Shown: one piece after another, positions 35,638 through 45,036 of the stretch
How the letters are laid out: each line of letters starts with the position of its first letter
Numbering within the stretch: position 1 is the stretch's first letter
Origin: Roseicyclus marinus
Lineage (GTDB): Bacteria; Pseudomonadota; Alphaproteobacteria; Rhodobacterales; Rhodobacteraceae
Length of the DNA stretch: 64,000 nucleotides
Direction: 5' to 3'
Assembly: GCF_036322625.1 (NCBI RefSeq)
Contig: NZ_AP027266.1
Span: forward strand, 3,289,001-3,353,000
The notes under the pieces: generated by a model
What the model was told of the DNA's origin: nothing
Databases searched by the model: none
What the model saw: the letters and a program-made list of their open reading frames with translations, nothing else
Position numbers and translations under genes: made by a program

Positions 35638-37233
35638 TCAGGCCGCGTCGAACTGCAGCGGGCGAACCTGCTGGAACAGGCCCGTGGCCTTGAGCTTGTC
35701 CAGAACCGCGACGGGCGGCTGTTCGTCGAGATACAACAGCGCGATGGCCTCGCCCTCGCGCACCGACCGGCCAAGGGTGAAATTGGCGATGTTCACGCCA
35801 TTCTCGCCCAGGGTCTGGCCCAGCGTCCCGATGATACCCGGCACGTCCTTGTTGGTGGTGTAAAGCATGTGCTGCCCGATCTCGGCATCGATGTTGATGC
35901 CCTTGATCTGGATGAAGCGCGGCTTGCCGTCCGAGAACACCGTGCCCGCGATGGACCGCATCCGCGTGGGCGTGGTCACGACCAGCCGGATATAGCCGTC
36001 GAAAACGCCGGTCTTGTCCTGCGTGGTGGTCGAAATCTCGACACCCCGCTCCTTGGCCATGATCGGGGCAGACACCATGTTCACATCGGGGTTCGTGGCC
36101 TTCATCACGCCCGCGATGGCGGCACAATTCAGCGCCTTGAGGTTCATGTCCTTGGCGATGCCGTTATAGACTACCTCGATGGACTGGATCGGCTCGTCGG
36201 TCAGCTGGCCGACGAATGCGCCCAGATGTTCGGCAAGCTTCAGCCACGGCCCCATGATCGCGGCCTCCTGCGCCGTGACCGACGGCATGTTGAGCGCGTT
36301 CGACACCGCGCCGGTCAGCAGGTAATCGGCCATCTGTTCGGCCACCTGAAGCGCGACGTTTTCCTGCGCCTCGGTCGTGGCCGCGCCCAGATGCGGGGTG
36401 ACGACGACATTGGGCAGGTTGAACAGCGGGTTTTCCGTCGCCGGTTCTTCCTTGAACACGTCGAAGGCCGCACCCGCGACATGGCCGGATTTGATCAATT
36501 CCGCCAGCGCCGCCTCGTCCACCAGGCCGCCGCGCGCGCAGTTGATGATCCGCACGCCCTTTTTCGTCTTCTTCAGATTCTCGACCGACAGGATGTTGGC
36601 GGTCTTTTCCGTATAGGGCACGTGCAGCGTGATGAAATCGGCCTGCGCCAGCAGATCCTCCAGTTCCAGCTTGGCCACGCCCATCTGCTTGGCGCGCTCT
36701 TCCGACAGGAAGGGATCATAGGCCACGACCTTCATCTTGAGGCCCCGCGCGCGGTCGCAGACGATCGAACCGATATTGCCCGCACCGATCACGCCCAGCA
36801 CCTTGCCGGTCAGCTCGACGCCCATGAAGCGCGACTTTTCCCACTTGCCCGCATGGGTCGAGGCATTGGCCTCGGGGATTTGCCGTGCAACGGCGAACAT
36901 CATCGCGATGGCATGTTCGGCGGTCGTGATCGAATTCCCAAAGGGCGTGTTCATCACGATGATGCCCTTTTTCGACGCCTCTGGAATGTCGACATTGTCG
37001 ACCCCGATGCCCGCGCGGCCGATCACCTTGAGGTTGGTGGCCGCGGCGATGATCTTTTCGGTGACCTTGCTGGCCGACCGGATGGCCAGGCCGTCGTATT
37101 CATGGATGACCGACAGGAGCTTGTCCTTGTCCTTGCCGATCGACGCGTCAAAGGTCACGTCGATCCCGCGATCCTTGAAGATCTGGACGGCTGCATCCGA
37201 CAGGCTGTCGGAGATGAGAACCTTGGGGGCCAT
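35638..37233 (-). CDS. serA: D-3-phosphoglycerate dehydrogenase
   Basis: 531 residues, the long ACT-containing form. Nucleotide-binding GAGNIGSIVCDRA, catalytic motifs RGGLVDEAALAEL and TPHLGAATTEAQENVALQ, an intervening domain, and a C-terminal ACT domain (HMLYTTNKDVPGIIGTLGQTL, NIANFTLGR). Known role: first step of serine synthesis, NAD-dependent oxidation of 3-phosphoglycerate. Downstream of serC on the same strand, with a 141-base gap carrying a REP-like pair. Confidence 0.96.
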   Translation of the reverse strand: MAPKVLISDSLSDAAVQIFKDRGIDVTFDASIGKDKDKLLSVIHEYDGLAIRSASKVTEKIIAAATNLKVIGRAGIGVDNVDIPEASKKGIIVMNTPFGNSITTAEHAIAMMFAVARQIPEANASTHAGKWEKSRFMGVELTGKVLGVIGAGNIGSIVCDRARGLKMKVVAYDPFLSEERAKQMGVAKLELEDLLAQADFITLHVPYTEKTANILSVENLKKTKKGVRIINCARGGLVDEAALAELIKSGHVAGAAFDVFKEEPATENPLFNLPNVVVTPHLGAATTEAQENVALQVAEQMADYLLTGAVSNALNMPSVTAQEAAIMGPWLKLAEHLGAFVGQLTDEPIQSIEVVYNGIAKDMNLKALNCAAIAGVMKATNPDVNMVSAPIMAKERGVEISTTTQDKTGVFDGYIRLVVTTPTRMRSIAGTVFSDGKPRFIQIKGINIDAEIGQHMLYTTNKDVPGIIGTLGQTLGENGVNIANFTLGRSVREGEAIALLYLDEQPPVAVLDKLKATGLFQQVRPLQFDAA

Positions 37234-37260
37234 GGGTTTGGTCCTTTATGATGGGGTCGC

Positions 37261-37324
37261 GGTGCGCCTGAAGGCGCACCCTACGGATTGGGGATGTCGG
37301 GTAGGGTGCGCCTTCAGGCGCACC
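37261..37324. repeat. Pair of REP-like palindromes between serC and serA
   Basis: Two 24-base units, 37261-37284 and 37301-37324, are exact reverse complements of each other, with a 16-base spacer. Each unit is itself a hairpin: GGTGCGCC, a 4-base TGAA (or TTCA) centre, then GGCGCACC. The arrangement is like a BIME. It lies inside the serC-serA transcript, where it could stabilise or reduce distal expression. Confidence 0.88.
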
Positions 37325-37374
37325 TGCGATTTCGGAAAAAGGGAGACAATGCGCCCGTCACGGCGCACCGATGC

Positions 37375-38556
37375 TCACGCCGCTTGGGCCAGTGCCGCGA
37401 TCTCGGTCTGGAACGCCCAGTCAAGCCAGGGCAGCATCGCCTCGATATCCGAGGTTTCGACCGTCGCCCCGCACCAGATCCGCAGGCCCGGAGGCGCGTC
37501 GCGATAGGCGCCCACGTCCAGCGCCACGCCCTCGGCCTCCAGCCGCTTGGCCACCGCCTTGGCGAATGCCGCGCCGTCCGCGATCCGGGGATCGGTGAAT
37601 TTCAGGCAAACGCTGGTGTTGGACCGGGTCGCCGGATCAACGGCCAGGTTGTCGATCCAGTCGCGCGCCGCGCAAAATTCGAAAATCGCCTTCGCATTGG
37701 CATCGGCCCGCGCCATCAGCGCCGGCATACCGCCGATGGATTTGCCCCAGTTCAACGCGACCAGGTAATCCTCGACCGCGAGCATCGAGGGCGTGTTGAT
37801 CGTCTCGCCGACGAAAATCCCCTCGATCAGCTTGCCGCCCTTGGTCATGCGGAAAATCTTGGGCATCGGCCATGCGGGGGTGTAGCTTTCTAGCCGCTCC
37901 ACCGCGCGGGGGCTCAGGATCAGCATGCCATGCGCAGCCTCGCCGCCCATCACCTTCTGCCAGGAGAAGGTGGTGACATCGAGCTTGTCCCACGGCAGAT
38001 CCTGCGCAAAAGCCGCACTCGTCGCGTCGCAAATGGTCAGGCCCGCGCGATCCGCCGGGATCGCATCGCCACCCGGCAGCCGCACGCCCGAGGTCGTGCC
38101 GTTCCAGGTGAACACGACATCCGTGTCGAAATCGACCTCGGCGAAATCCACGATATGGCCGTAGTCGGCCTTCAGCACCTTGGCATCCAGCTTCAGCTGC
38201 TTGACCGCGTCCGAAACCCAGCCTTCGCCGAAACTTTCCCATGCGATCATAGTGCAGGGCCGTGCGCCCAACAGCGACCACATCGCCATTTCCACGGCAC
38301 CCGTATCCGACGCGGGCACGATCCCGATGCGGTAATCGGCCGGAACGCCCAGGATCTCGCGCGTCAGCTCGATGGCGGCCTTCAGCTTGGCCTTGCCGAC
38401 AGCCGCGCGATGCGAGCGCCCAAGCGGCGCATCGGCAAGCAGGTCCAACGAATAAACGGGGGGTTTTGCGCAGGGTCCAGAAGAAAACCGCGGATTGACC
38501 GGCCGGTGTTCAGGTTTGCGCACGGCGCCGTGTGACGCCGAGTGTTCAAGTGCCAT
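37375..38556 (-). CDS. serC: Phosphoserine aminotransferase
   Basis: 393 residues. PLP-binding Lys201 in [28 protein letters not shown] and GRSHRA near the N-terminus are typical of this alphaproteobacterial form. Known role: 3-phosphohydroxypyruvate plus glutamate gives phosphoserine. The start is ATG at 38556, with GAGGG upstream. It lies first in the serC-serA operon and has a structured leader. Confidence 0.95.
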   Translation of the reverse strand: MALEHSASHGAVRKPEHRPVNPRFSSGPCAKPPVYSLDLLADAPLGRSHRAAVGKAKLKAAIELTREILGVPADYRIGIVPASDTGAVEMAMWSLLGARPCTMIAWESFGEGWVSDAVKQLKLDAKVLKADYGHIVDFAEVDFDTDVVFTWNGTTSGVRLPGGDAIPADRAGLTICDATSAAFAQDLPWDKLDVTTFSWQKVMGGEAAHGMLILSPRAVERLESYTPAWPMPKIFRMTKGGKLIEGIFVGETINTPSMLAVEDYLVALNWGKSIGGMPALMARADANAKAIFEFCAARDWIDNLAVDPATRSNTSVCLKFTDPRIADGAAFAKAVAKRLEAEGVALDVGAYRDAPPGLRIWCGATVETSDIEAMLPWLDWAFQTEIAALAQAA

Positions 38557-38630
38557 GATGTGATACCCTCACAGATATACGCCCCTCGTTGGGGAGGGGT
38601 GTCCCACCGCCGCACATACGGGGCTTGCGA
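38557..38630 (-). ncRNA. Candidate serC leader RNA motif
   Basis: The transcribed leader just before serC holds two hairpins. One has a perfect 6-bp stem (plus-strand CCCCTC at 38582-38587, GAGGGG at 38594-38599, 6-base loop). The other has TGTGA and TCACA arms (38559-38563, 38569-38573) around a GGGTA loop that includes the Shine-Dalgarno. A cis-regulatory serC RNA motif is known upstream of serC in alphaproteobacteria (described alongside SAM-II). Position and hairpins fit it; I have not aligned to the model. Confidence 0.55.
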
Positions 38631-38640
38631 CACAGCGACA

Positions 38641-38924
38641 AGACGGAAAATGCGGTCGAATGGTCGGTTTCCGACCGGATGCGGCGATGCCCGTTCACCA
38701 TCGGAAACTTTGCGCGACAGAGCGCCGGTTTGCGCGCCTGCGGCATCGCGTCCATGGCCTGTCGGCGAGTCTTCTGTACACGTTGCAACCGTAGGTAGTT
38801 GTCACTGTCCAGTCGATCAAACAGCTTAGATGTCCATCAAGTCTGACATTATGCTTGCCGATCGACATGACGGCGCGCTAAACTCAAAGATGTAAGACCT
38901 AACTCCGGCACAATCGGTAGGCGC
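38641..38924. promoter_or_regulatory. Divergent gap between serC and a MarR gene
   Basis: A 284-base stretch without a credible gene. It must contain the serC promoter (leftward) and the MarR promoter (rightward). The part from about 38770 is AT-richer. A 95-residue frame spanning 38542-38829 has no protein-like features. Confidence 0.4.
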
Positions 38925-39359
38925 GTGAGAGACCAGGCCCAAACCCTTTCCTTCGACCTGACCGACTTCCTGCCCTTTCAGATGTCGGTCATCGCCTCGC
39001 GCGCCTTTCAGCGCATCATGGGGGCAACCGGCCTTCAGGTTCCGGAATGGCGCATCATGATGGCGCTGCCCGCGCATCAACCCTGTTCCAGCCATGAATT
39101 GTGCAGCCTGACGGCGATGGATGCCGCCCGGGTCAGCCGGGCACAGCGGCGGCTGGAAGACCTCGACATGATCCACGTCGTCCGCGACACGGCGGACCGG
39201 CGGCGGCTGGTGGTCCAACTCAGCGACAAGGGCACCGAGGAAGTGGCGCGCCTGCGCGTCGCCGCACGGGATGTCGAATCAACCATTCTCGACGATCTCG
39301 GCCCCGAGGATCGCGCCTGCCTCAAGACCGCCATAGGCGAGCTTTACGCCCGGCTCTGA
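38925..39359 (+). CDS. MarR-family regulator
   Basis: 144 residues from the GTG at 38925. The winged helix contains WRIMMALPAHQPCSSHELCSLTAMDAARVSRAQRRLEDLDMI (in parts) and the wing DTADRRRLVVQLSDKG. Its 3' end overlaps the next gene tail to tail by 16 bases. Target unknown. Confidence 0.82.
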   Translation: MRDQAQTLSFDLTDFLPFQMSVIASRAFQRIMGATGLQVPEWRIMMALPAHQPCSSHELCSLTAMDAARVSRAQRRLEDLDMIHVVRDTADRRRLVVQLSDKGTEEVARLRVAARDVESTILDDLGPEDRACLKTAIGELYARL

Positions 39360-40156
39360 TCCAGCAGACAGCGGGTCAGCACCCCGTCGGGGTCGGCCAG
39401 CGCGTCGATCACGTCGAAATGGTGCACCCCCGGCAGATGCAGCGCCCCCATATCGGCCCCAAGCCCCTGCCAGACATTCGCAAGCAGATCGTTCTGGCGG
39501 ATGAATTCCGGCCGCTCCTGCCCACCCACGGCGCAGGTCACGCGGATCCCCTCGCGCGGGATCAACAGGGCGGGGCTTTCGGCCAGGGCCTCCGCCGGAT
39601 CAAGCCGCAGGGTCGCGTTCATCTGTGTCCGCAAAAGCGGGCGCAGGTCATGCACCCCCGACACCGACACGACATGCACGATCCGCCGCGCCAATTCCTC
39701 GGGCAACACATCGGCGCAGACCATCCGCGTCACCAGATGCCCACCCGCCGAATGCCCGGTCAGCCGGATCGGGCCCGGAACCTCCCGTGCCGCGACCGCG
39801 ACGGCGGCGGCGACCTCGGCCGTGATCTCGGCGATCCGCACCTCGGGGGCGAGCGTGTAGCGCACCATCGCCACCGCTTGCCCATGCGCCAATGGCCCCT
39901 CGGCCAGAAAGCCGAATTCATCGGGTGAAAACCGCATCCAGTAGCCACCGTGAACGATGATCGTAAGACCCTGCACGGCACTTTCGGGTCGATAGAGATC
40001 GATCACCTGCCGCGCCCCCTCCCCATAGTGCAGGATCACCGGCGCAACCTTGGCGCGCAGGGTTTCGGTCCGCACCGGCCATTCGCTCAGGAACCGCTCC
40101 GCCCCCGGAATATGCGCGGCATTGGCATAGGCATCGTCCCAATCGGTGATCTTCAT
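39344..40156 (-). CDS. Alpha/beta hydrolase, kynurenine-formamidase-like
   Basis: 270 residues. IIVHGGYWMRFS gives the oxyanion HGGYW motif used by arylformamidase and esterase group members, the nucleophile elbow is TGHSAGGHLV, and the late His is in PGVHHFDVID. Known family members hydrolyse N-formylkynurenine or simple esters; no kynurenine-pathway gene is near. ATG 40156 is preferred. Confidence 0.82.
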   Translation of the reverse strand: MKITDWDDAYANAAHIPGAERFLSEWPVRTETLRAKVAPVILHYGEGARQVIDLYRPESAVQGLTIIVHGGYWMRFSPDEFGFLAEGPLAHGQAVAMVRYTLAPEVRIAEITAEVAAAVAVAAREVPGPIRLTGHSAGGHLVTRMVCADVLPEELARRIVHVVSVSGVHDLRPLLRTQMNATLRLDPAEALAESPALLIPREGIRVTCAVGGQERPEFIRQNDLLANVWQGLGADMGALHLPGVHHFDVIDALADPDGVLTRCLLDQSRA

Positions 40157-40281
40157 GGCGGTTCCCTCCCTCTTGCCGCTACCAAGGCCGAAGCCGCGCC
40201 CGGATGCAACACTCCCGACCGGCTGTTTGCCGCAGGCATCCGACCCTTTCACTGGGGCGCACGGCTGCTAGGTAGACCGCC

Positions 40282-40950
40282 ATGGGCATCTTGCTGACCA
40301 TCGACAAACTGACCAAATCCTATGGGCCGATCGACGTGCTCAGGGGCGTGTCCCTTGCGCTCGACGCTGGCCAGACGCTCGCGCTGACGGGCGAAAGCGG
40401 CTCGGGCAAAAGCACGCTGATGCACCTGGCCGCAGCCCTCGACCAACCGGACGGGGGCAGCATCGCGCTCGACGGTGTGGATATCACCACGCTGGACGAT
40501 GCCGCCCGCGCCCGCATCCGCCGCGACCGTATCGGCCTTGTCTTCCAGCAATTCAACCTGATCCCCTCCCTCACCGTGACGGGCAACATCGCCTTTCAGG
40601 CCCGGCTGTCCGGCCGCCACGACCCCGCGCATTGCGCCATGCTGGCCCAGCGCCTCGGGATAGACCGGCTTGCCACCCGCTACCCCGAGGAATTGTCCGG
40701 CGGCCAGCAACAGCGCGTGGCCATCGCCCGCGCGCTTGCCAACCGCCCCGCGCTGATCCTTGCCGACGAGCCGACCGGCAACCTGGACGAGGCAACGGGC
40801 GATGCCGTGCTCGACCTGCTGCTCGAGCTCGTCGGCGAAACCGGCGCAGCGCTGATGATGGTCACCCATTCCACCCGGCTCGCCGCGCGGCTCGACCGCC
40901 GCCTGCACCTGTCACGGGGCCGCCTGACCGACCCGCCACCGGGTCCGTGA
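40282..40950 (+). CDS. ABC transporter ATPase, LolD/MacB/AttE type
   Basis: 222 residues. Walker [10 protein letters not shown] (37-45), Q loop FQQFNLIP, signature [15 protein letters not shown], Walker [13 protein letters not shown], and H loop MVTHSTR. This is the MacB-like type that works with FtsX-fold permeases rather than classic importers. The permease starts two bases later. Confidence 0.93.
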   Translation: MGILLTIDKLTKSYGPIDVLRGVSLALDAGQTLALTGESGSGKSTLMHLAAALDQPDGGSIALDGVDITTLDDAARARIRRDRIGLVFQQFNLIPSLTVTGNIAFQARLSGRHDPAHCAMLAQRLGIDRLATRYPEELSGGQQQRVAIARALANRPALILADEPTGNLDEATGDAVLDLLLELVGETGAALMMVTHSTRLAARLDRRLHLSRGRLTDPPPGP

Positions 40951-40951
40951 C

Positions 40952-43357
40952 ATGCTCTACACGGCTCTTTCGACCCTGTTTTCCCATTGGCGACGCCATC
41001 CCGGCCAGCTTGCCGCGCTGATCGCGGGCCTCGCGCTCGCCACCGCACTCTGGTCCGGAGTGCAGGCCATCAACACCGAGGCCCGCGCCAGCTATGCCGA
41101 GGCTGCGGCCACGCTGGGACAGGACCGGCTTGCGCGCCTCGTGACCCAGGATGGCCGCCCCCTGCCGCTCGAGACCTATCTCGCCCTGCGCCGCGCGGGC
41201 TATCTGGTCTCTCCCGTGATCTCGGGCGAATTGCGCAGCACCGAGGCGCGCTTGCGCCTTCTGGGCATCGACCCCCTCACCGCCCCGCCCGAGGCTTCCG
41301 CCCCCGCCCTGCAGGACGACTCACTCGATCTGGCCGCCTTTTTCACCGCGCCGGGCCTCTTGCTCATCTCGCCCGAGACGGCATCCGGCCCGCTGCCATC
41401 CGGCCTGCCGCCGCAGGTGACGCGCGGGGGCATTCCGCCCGGTGCCGCGATCACCGACATCTCGACCGCCGCGCGCCTTCTGGGGCAGGACGATCCCAGC
41501 TACCTGCTGGTGGCCCCGACCCAGCCCGCGGGCCTGCCCCCGCTGGAACAGGCGTCAAACCTCCGGCTGCAGCCCCCCGACAGCGCCACCGACATCAGCC
41601 GCCTCACCGACAGTTTCCACCTGAACCTGACCGCCTTCGGCCTCCTGTCCTTTGCCGTGGGTCTCTTCATCGTTCATGCCGCCATCGGCCTTGCCTTCGA
41701 ACAACGCCGCGCGACCCTGCGCACGCTCCGCGCCCTTGGCCTGCCGCTGCGCACGACCCTTGTTGCGCTCAGTGTCGAACTGGCGCTTTTGGCCCTGTTC
41801 TCCGGGCTTCTGGGCCTCGTCCTCGGCTATGCCATCGCGGCGGCGCTGATGCCGGGCGTCGCGGGCACCCTGCGCGGGCTTTATGGTGCCGAAATCCCCG
41901 GAACACTTGGGTTCGACCCTGTCTGGGCCCTGGCCGCCCTTGGCATGACGCTGGCGGGCGCGGGTTTCGCGGGCGCGCAGGCGCTGCGGCGGACAGCCGC
42001 CATGCCCATCCTTGCCCCCGCCAATCCCCGCGCCTGGGCCATGGCATCAGCCCGCGCGATGCGCAGGCAGGCGGGCGCGGCGCTGGCCTTGCTGGCGCTT
42101 GGCCTTGGCCTTGCGCTCTGGGGCGGCTCGCTCCTGGCGGGCTTTGCCACGCTCGCGGCGCTCTTGCTGGGGGCCGCGCTGATCCTGCCCGCAACGCTTG
42201 GTCTGATCCTGCGGCTCGCCAGCCACCGGGCGCGGGGCGCGCTGGCCGAATGGCTCTTTGCCGACACGCGCCAGCAGCTGCCGGGCCTGTCCCTTGCCCT
42301 GATGGCGCTCTTGCTGGCCTTGGCCGCCAATATCGGCGTCTCGACCATGGTCGGGTCCTTTCGCGGCACCTTCACCGGTTGGCTCGACCAGCGCCTTGCC
42401 CCCGAACTTTACGTCACCACCGCCACGCCCGAGGAAAGCCTGCGCCTGCGCGCCTTTCTCGACGGTCAGGTCACGGCGATCCTGCCCATCACCAGCATCG
42501 ACCAGCCCCTCGCCGGTCGCCCGGGCGAGATCTTCGGCCAGGCCGACCATGCCACCTTCCGCGAAAACTGGCCCCTGTTGCAGGCCCTCCCCGATACTTG
42601 GGACAGGCTCGCGGCCGGCACGGGCGTCTTGATCAACGAACAACTCGCCCGCTTCACCGATCTGGAGCTGGGCGATGACCTGGCGCTCGCCCCCGGCCTC
42701 ACCCTGCCCATCGTCGGTGTCTATTCCGATTACGGCAACCCGGCAGCCCAGGCCATTCTGGGTCTGAACCGCTTTGCAGACACGTTTCCTGACGTCCCGC
42801 AAACCCGCTTTGCCCTGCGCATCGCCCCCGAAAGCGCCCCGGCGCTGGCCACCGCCCTGCGGGAAGACTTCGGCCTGCCGACCGAAGCGGTCGTGAACCA
42901 GGCCCAGATCAAGCGTTTCTCGCTTCAGGTCTTCGAACAGACGTTCCGGATCACCGATGCGCTCAACATCCTGACGCTCGGCGTGGCGGGTTTCGCGCTT
43001 TTGACCAGCCTTTTGACCTTGGCGGGGATGCGCCTGCCGCAACTCGCCCCGGTCTGGGCGCTTGGCCTGACGCGGGCGCGGCTTGCCCGGTTCGAGATCC
43101 TGCGCAGCCTGATCCTTGCCACCTTGACCTTTGTCCTGGCGCTGCCCGTGGGGCTCTGCCTTGCCTGGGTGCTTCTGGCCATCGTGAACGTCGAAGCCTT
43201 CGGCTGGCGCCTGCCCATGTCGCTGTTCCCCGGCGATTGGCTTCGGCTCTTCGGTCTGGCGCTTCTGGCCGCCACCCTCGCCGCCGCCCTGCCGGCATGG
43301 CGGCTGTCCCGCACGGCGCCCGCAACCCTGCTCAAGGTCTTTGCCCATGAACGCTAG
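40952..43357 (+). CDS. Large FtsX-domain ABC permease (AttF/AttG type)
   Basis: 801 residues. One N-terminal membrane helix (about 15-35), then a large periplasmic domain to about 220, three helices in the first FtsX repeat, a second long periplasmic stretch and three more helices at the C-terminus. This is the doubled FtsX layout of exporters that handle lipoproteins or lipids. It is transcribed with the ATPase (two-base gap) and AttH-like protein (11-base overlap). The substrate is unknown. Confidence 0.9.
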   Translation: MLYTALSTLFSHWRRHPGQLAALIAGLALATALWSGVQAINTEARASYAEAAATLGQDRLARLVTQDGRPLPLETYLALRRAGYLVSPVISGELRSTEARLRLLGIDPLTAPPEASAPALQDDSLDLAAFFTAPGLLLISPETASGPLPSGLPPQVTRGGIPPGAAITDISTAARLLGQDDPSYLLVAPTQPAGLPPLEQASNLRLQPPDSATDISRLTDSFHLNLTAFGLLSFAVGLFIVHAAIGLAFEQRRATLRTLRALGLPLRTTLVALSVELALLALFSGLLGLVLGYAIAAALMPGVAGTLRGLYGAEIPGTLGFDPVWALAALGMTLAGAGFAGAQALRRTAAMPILAPANPRAWAMASARAMRRQAGAALALLALGLGLALWGGSLLAGFATLAALLLGAALILPATLGLILRLASHRARGALAEWLFADTRQQLPGLSLALMALLLALAANIGVSTMVGSFRGTFTGWLDQRLAPELYVTTATPEESLRLRAFLDGQVTAILPITSIDQPLAGRPGEIFGQADHATFRENWPLLQALPDTWDRLAAGTGVLINEQLARFTDLELGDDLALAPGLTLPIVGVYSDYGNPAAQAILGLNRFADTFPDVPQTRFALRIAPESAPALATALREDFGLPTEAVVNQAQIKRFSLQVFEQTFRITDALNILTLGVAGFALLTSLLTLAGMRLPQLAPVWALGLTRARLARFEILRSLILATLTFVLALPVGLCLAWVLLAIVNVEAFGWRLPMSLFPGDWLRLFGLALLAATLAAALPAWRLSRTAPATLLKVFAHER

Positions 43358-44438
43358 CATCCACGCCAAAACGCAGGCCCTTTGCCTTGCAGCCCTTGCC
43401 GCCCTCGTCGCTCTCGCCTCTCCGCTCCGGGCGCAGGGCTTCGCCGGGCTCGGCACCGCCGCCGATGGCTTCGCCGTGCCCCAGCGCCCCGCCAGCTTCA
43501 CCTTTCCGCAAGATCACGGACCGCACCCCGATTACCGCATCGAATGGTGGTACCTGACCGCCACCCTGACCGGCCCGGACGGCACCGATTACGGCGTGCA
43601 ATGGACGCTCTTCCGCTCCGCCCTTGCCCCGCGCACCGCGCAGGGGTGGGAGGCTCCGCAGCTCTGGATGGGTCACGCGGGCCTGACCACGCCCCGGGCG
43701 CATTTCAGCGCCGAACGCCTCGCGCGCGGCGGCATCGGTCAGGCCGGGGCGCAGCCCGCGCCCTTTTCCGCATGGATCGACGATTGGCAGATGACCGCGA
43801 CCGACGTGCAAGCCGCCGATGCGCTCGATGCCCTGCAGGTCACCGCGCGCGGCGATGATTTCGCCTATGCGCTCGACCTTGTCGCCAACGGCCCGCTCGT
43901 GTTCCATGGCGAGGGCGGCTTTTCCGTGAAATCCGCCCAAGGACAGGCCAGCTATTACTATTCGCAACCCTTCTACAGCGTCACCGGCACGCTCTCCCTG
44001 CCCGAGGGGGATATCCCCGTCACCGGCTCCGCATGGCTTGACCGCGAATGGTCCTCCCAACCCTTGTCGGAACAGCAGCAAGGCTGGGATTGGGTCTCGC
44101 TCCAATTCGACACGGGCGCGCGGCTGATGGGCTTCACCCTGCGCCAGACCGATGGCTCGGCCTATACCGCCGCCACATGGATCGACCCCGACGGCACCAG
44201 CCAAAGCTATCCTGACGGCGCGCTGACGATGACGCCGCTTGCCACCAGCGAAGTCGCGGGGCGGCAGGTGCCGACCGAATGGCGCATCGCATTGCCCGAT
44301 CGCGGCCTCGATGTGACCACCACCGCCCTGAACCCGCAATCCTGGATGGATGTCTCCGTATCCTATTGGGAAGGACCCATCCGGATGCAGGGCACACACC
44401 CCGGCCGCGGCTACCTGGAGATGACGGGATATGAATGA
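43347..44438 (+). CDS. AttH/CrtC-like lipocalin-fold exported protein
   Basis: 363 residues with a signal peptide (ALCLAALAALVALASPLRAQ). Typical AttH-domain segments are FPQDHGPHPDYRIEWWYLTA, YYYSQPFYSVTGTLSL, and GSAWLDREWSSQPL. Known: the domain was named from Agrobacterium attH and shares its fold with carotenoid 1,2-hydratase; no enzymatic role is established in this setting. The ATG at 43347 lies inside the permease 3' end. Confidence 0.9.
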   Translation: MNASIHAKTQALCLAALAALVALASPLRAQGFAGLGTAADGFAVPQRPASFTFPQDHGPHPDYRIEWWYLTATLTGPDGTDYGVQWTLFRSALAPRTAQGWEAPQLWMGHAGLTTPRAHFSAERLARGGIGQAGAQPAPFSAWIDDWQMTATDVQAADALDALQVTARGDDFAYALDLVANGPLVFHGEGGFSVKSAQGQASYYYSQPFYSVTGTLSLPEGDIPVTGSAWLDREWSSQPLSEQQQGWDWVSLQFDTGARLMGFTLRQTDGSAYTAATWIDPDGTSQSYPDGALTMTPLATSEVAGRQVPTEWRIALPDRGLDVTTTALNPQSWMDVSVSYWEGPIRMQGTHPGRGYLEMTGYE

Positions 44439-44967
44439 TCAGACCCTGCACGGCTTGTTAGAGACGGTTTGGCAACATCTCGCCCGTGGCATCGCCGACC
44501 GCCACCACCCCGCGCGCCATCCCACGCTCGCCACGCTTGGCCCCGAGGGGCCCGAGCTGCGCACTCTCGTCCTGCGCCGGATCGACCGGGCGGCCTGCCT
44601 TCTCGAACTCCACACCGATGCCGCCAGCCCCAAGGCCGCGCAGATCACGGCCGACCCCCGTGCCGCCCTCCATGTCTGGCTGCCCAAGGCCCGGCTCCAG
44701 ATCCGCGCCCGTACCATGGCCAGGCTCGCCCCCGGCGATCCCGCGATCTTCGCCACTCTCCCGCCCGAGGCTCAGACGAATTACGGCGGCCTTGCCCCCG
44801 GCACGCCCCTGTCCGGCGACACGGGTCCCGGCACCGGCGATCCCGCGCGCTTCACCCGCATCCTCTGCCACCTGACGGACATCGACGCGCTTCTCCTGAC
44901 CGATCCGCACCGCCGCGCCCGCTACCGCGCCGACAGCGACTGGCAGGGCCAATGGATCGCCCCCTGA
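44431..44967 (+). CDS. Pyridoxamine 5'-phosphate oxidase-like FMN-binding protein
   Basis: 178 residues. The split-barrel FMN fold is suggested by HPTLATLGPEGPELRTLVLRRID, LELHTDAASPKAAQI, and the C-terminal ALLLTDPHRRARYRAD. The PdxH-specific tail is not recognisable, so it is not clearly the B6 enzyme. Starts eight bases inside the AttH gene, suggesting translational coupling. Substrate and redox role are unknown. Confidence 0.82.
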   Translation: MNDQTLHGLLETVWQHLARGIADRHHPARHPTLATLGPEGPELRTLVLRRIDRAACLLELHTDAASPKAAQITADPRAALHVWLPKARLQIRARTMARLAPGDPAIFATLPPEAQTNYGGLAPGTPLSGDTGPGTGDPARFTRILCHLTDIDALLLTDPHRRARYRADSDWQGQWIAP

Positions 44968-44980
44968 TCTCTTCTCTGTT

Positions 44981-45034
44981 TCAAAAATATCCCGGGGGAG
45001 CCCCGAAGGGGCGGGGGCAGAGCCCCCTTTCCCC
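44981..45034. terminator. GC-rich hairpin cluster, terminator or repeat
   Basis: After the PNPOx-like gene comes TTTCAAAAATATCCCGGGGG, then two hairpins: GCCCC/GGGGC around GAAG, and GGGGGC-AGA-GCCCCC (45013-45027) followed by TTT. It lies between two convergent genes. This pattern recurs between genes in Rhodobacterales, so it may be a dispersed element as well as a terminator. Confidence 0.6.
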
Positions 45035-45036
45035 GC

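Noticed and set aside
38559-38573. CRP-like TGTGA...TCACA site before serC
   Set aside because: The spacer is five rather than six bases and it covers the ribosome-binding site, so an RNA hairpin is more likely.
38542-38829. A 95-codon plus-strand frame
   Set aside because: It overlaps the serC start and leader, has no homology-like features and no Shine-Dalgarno.
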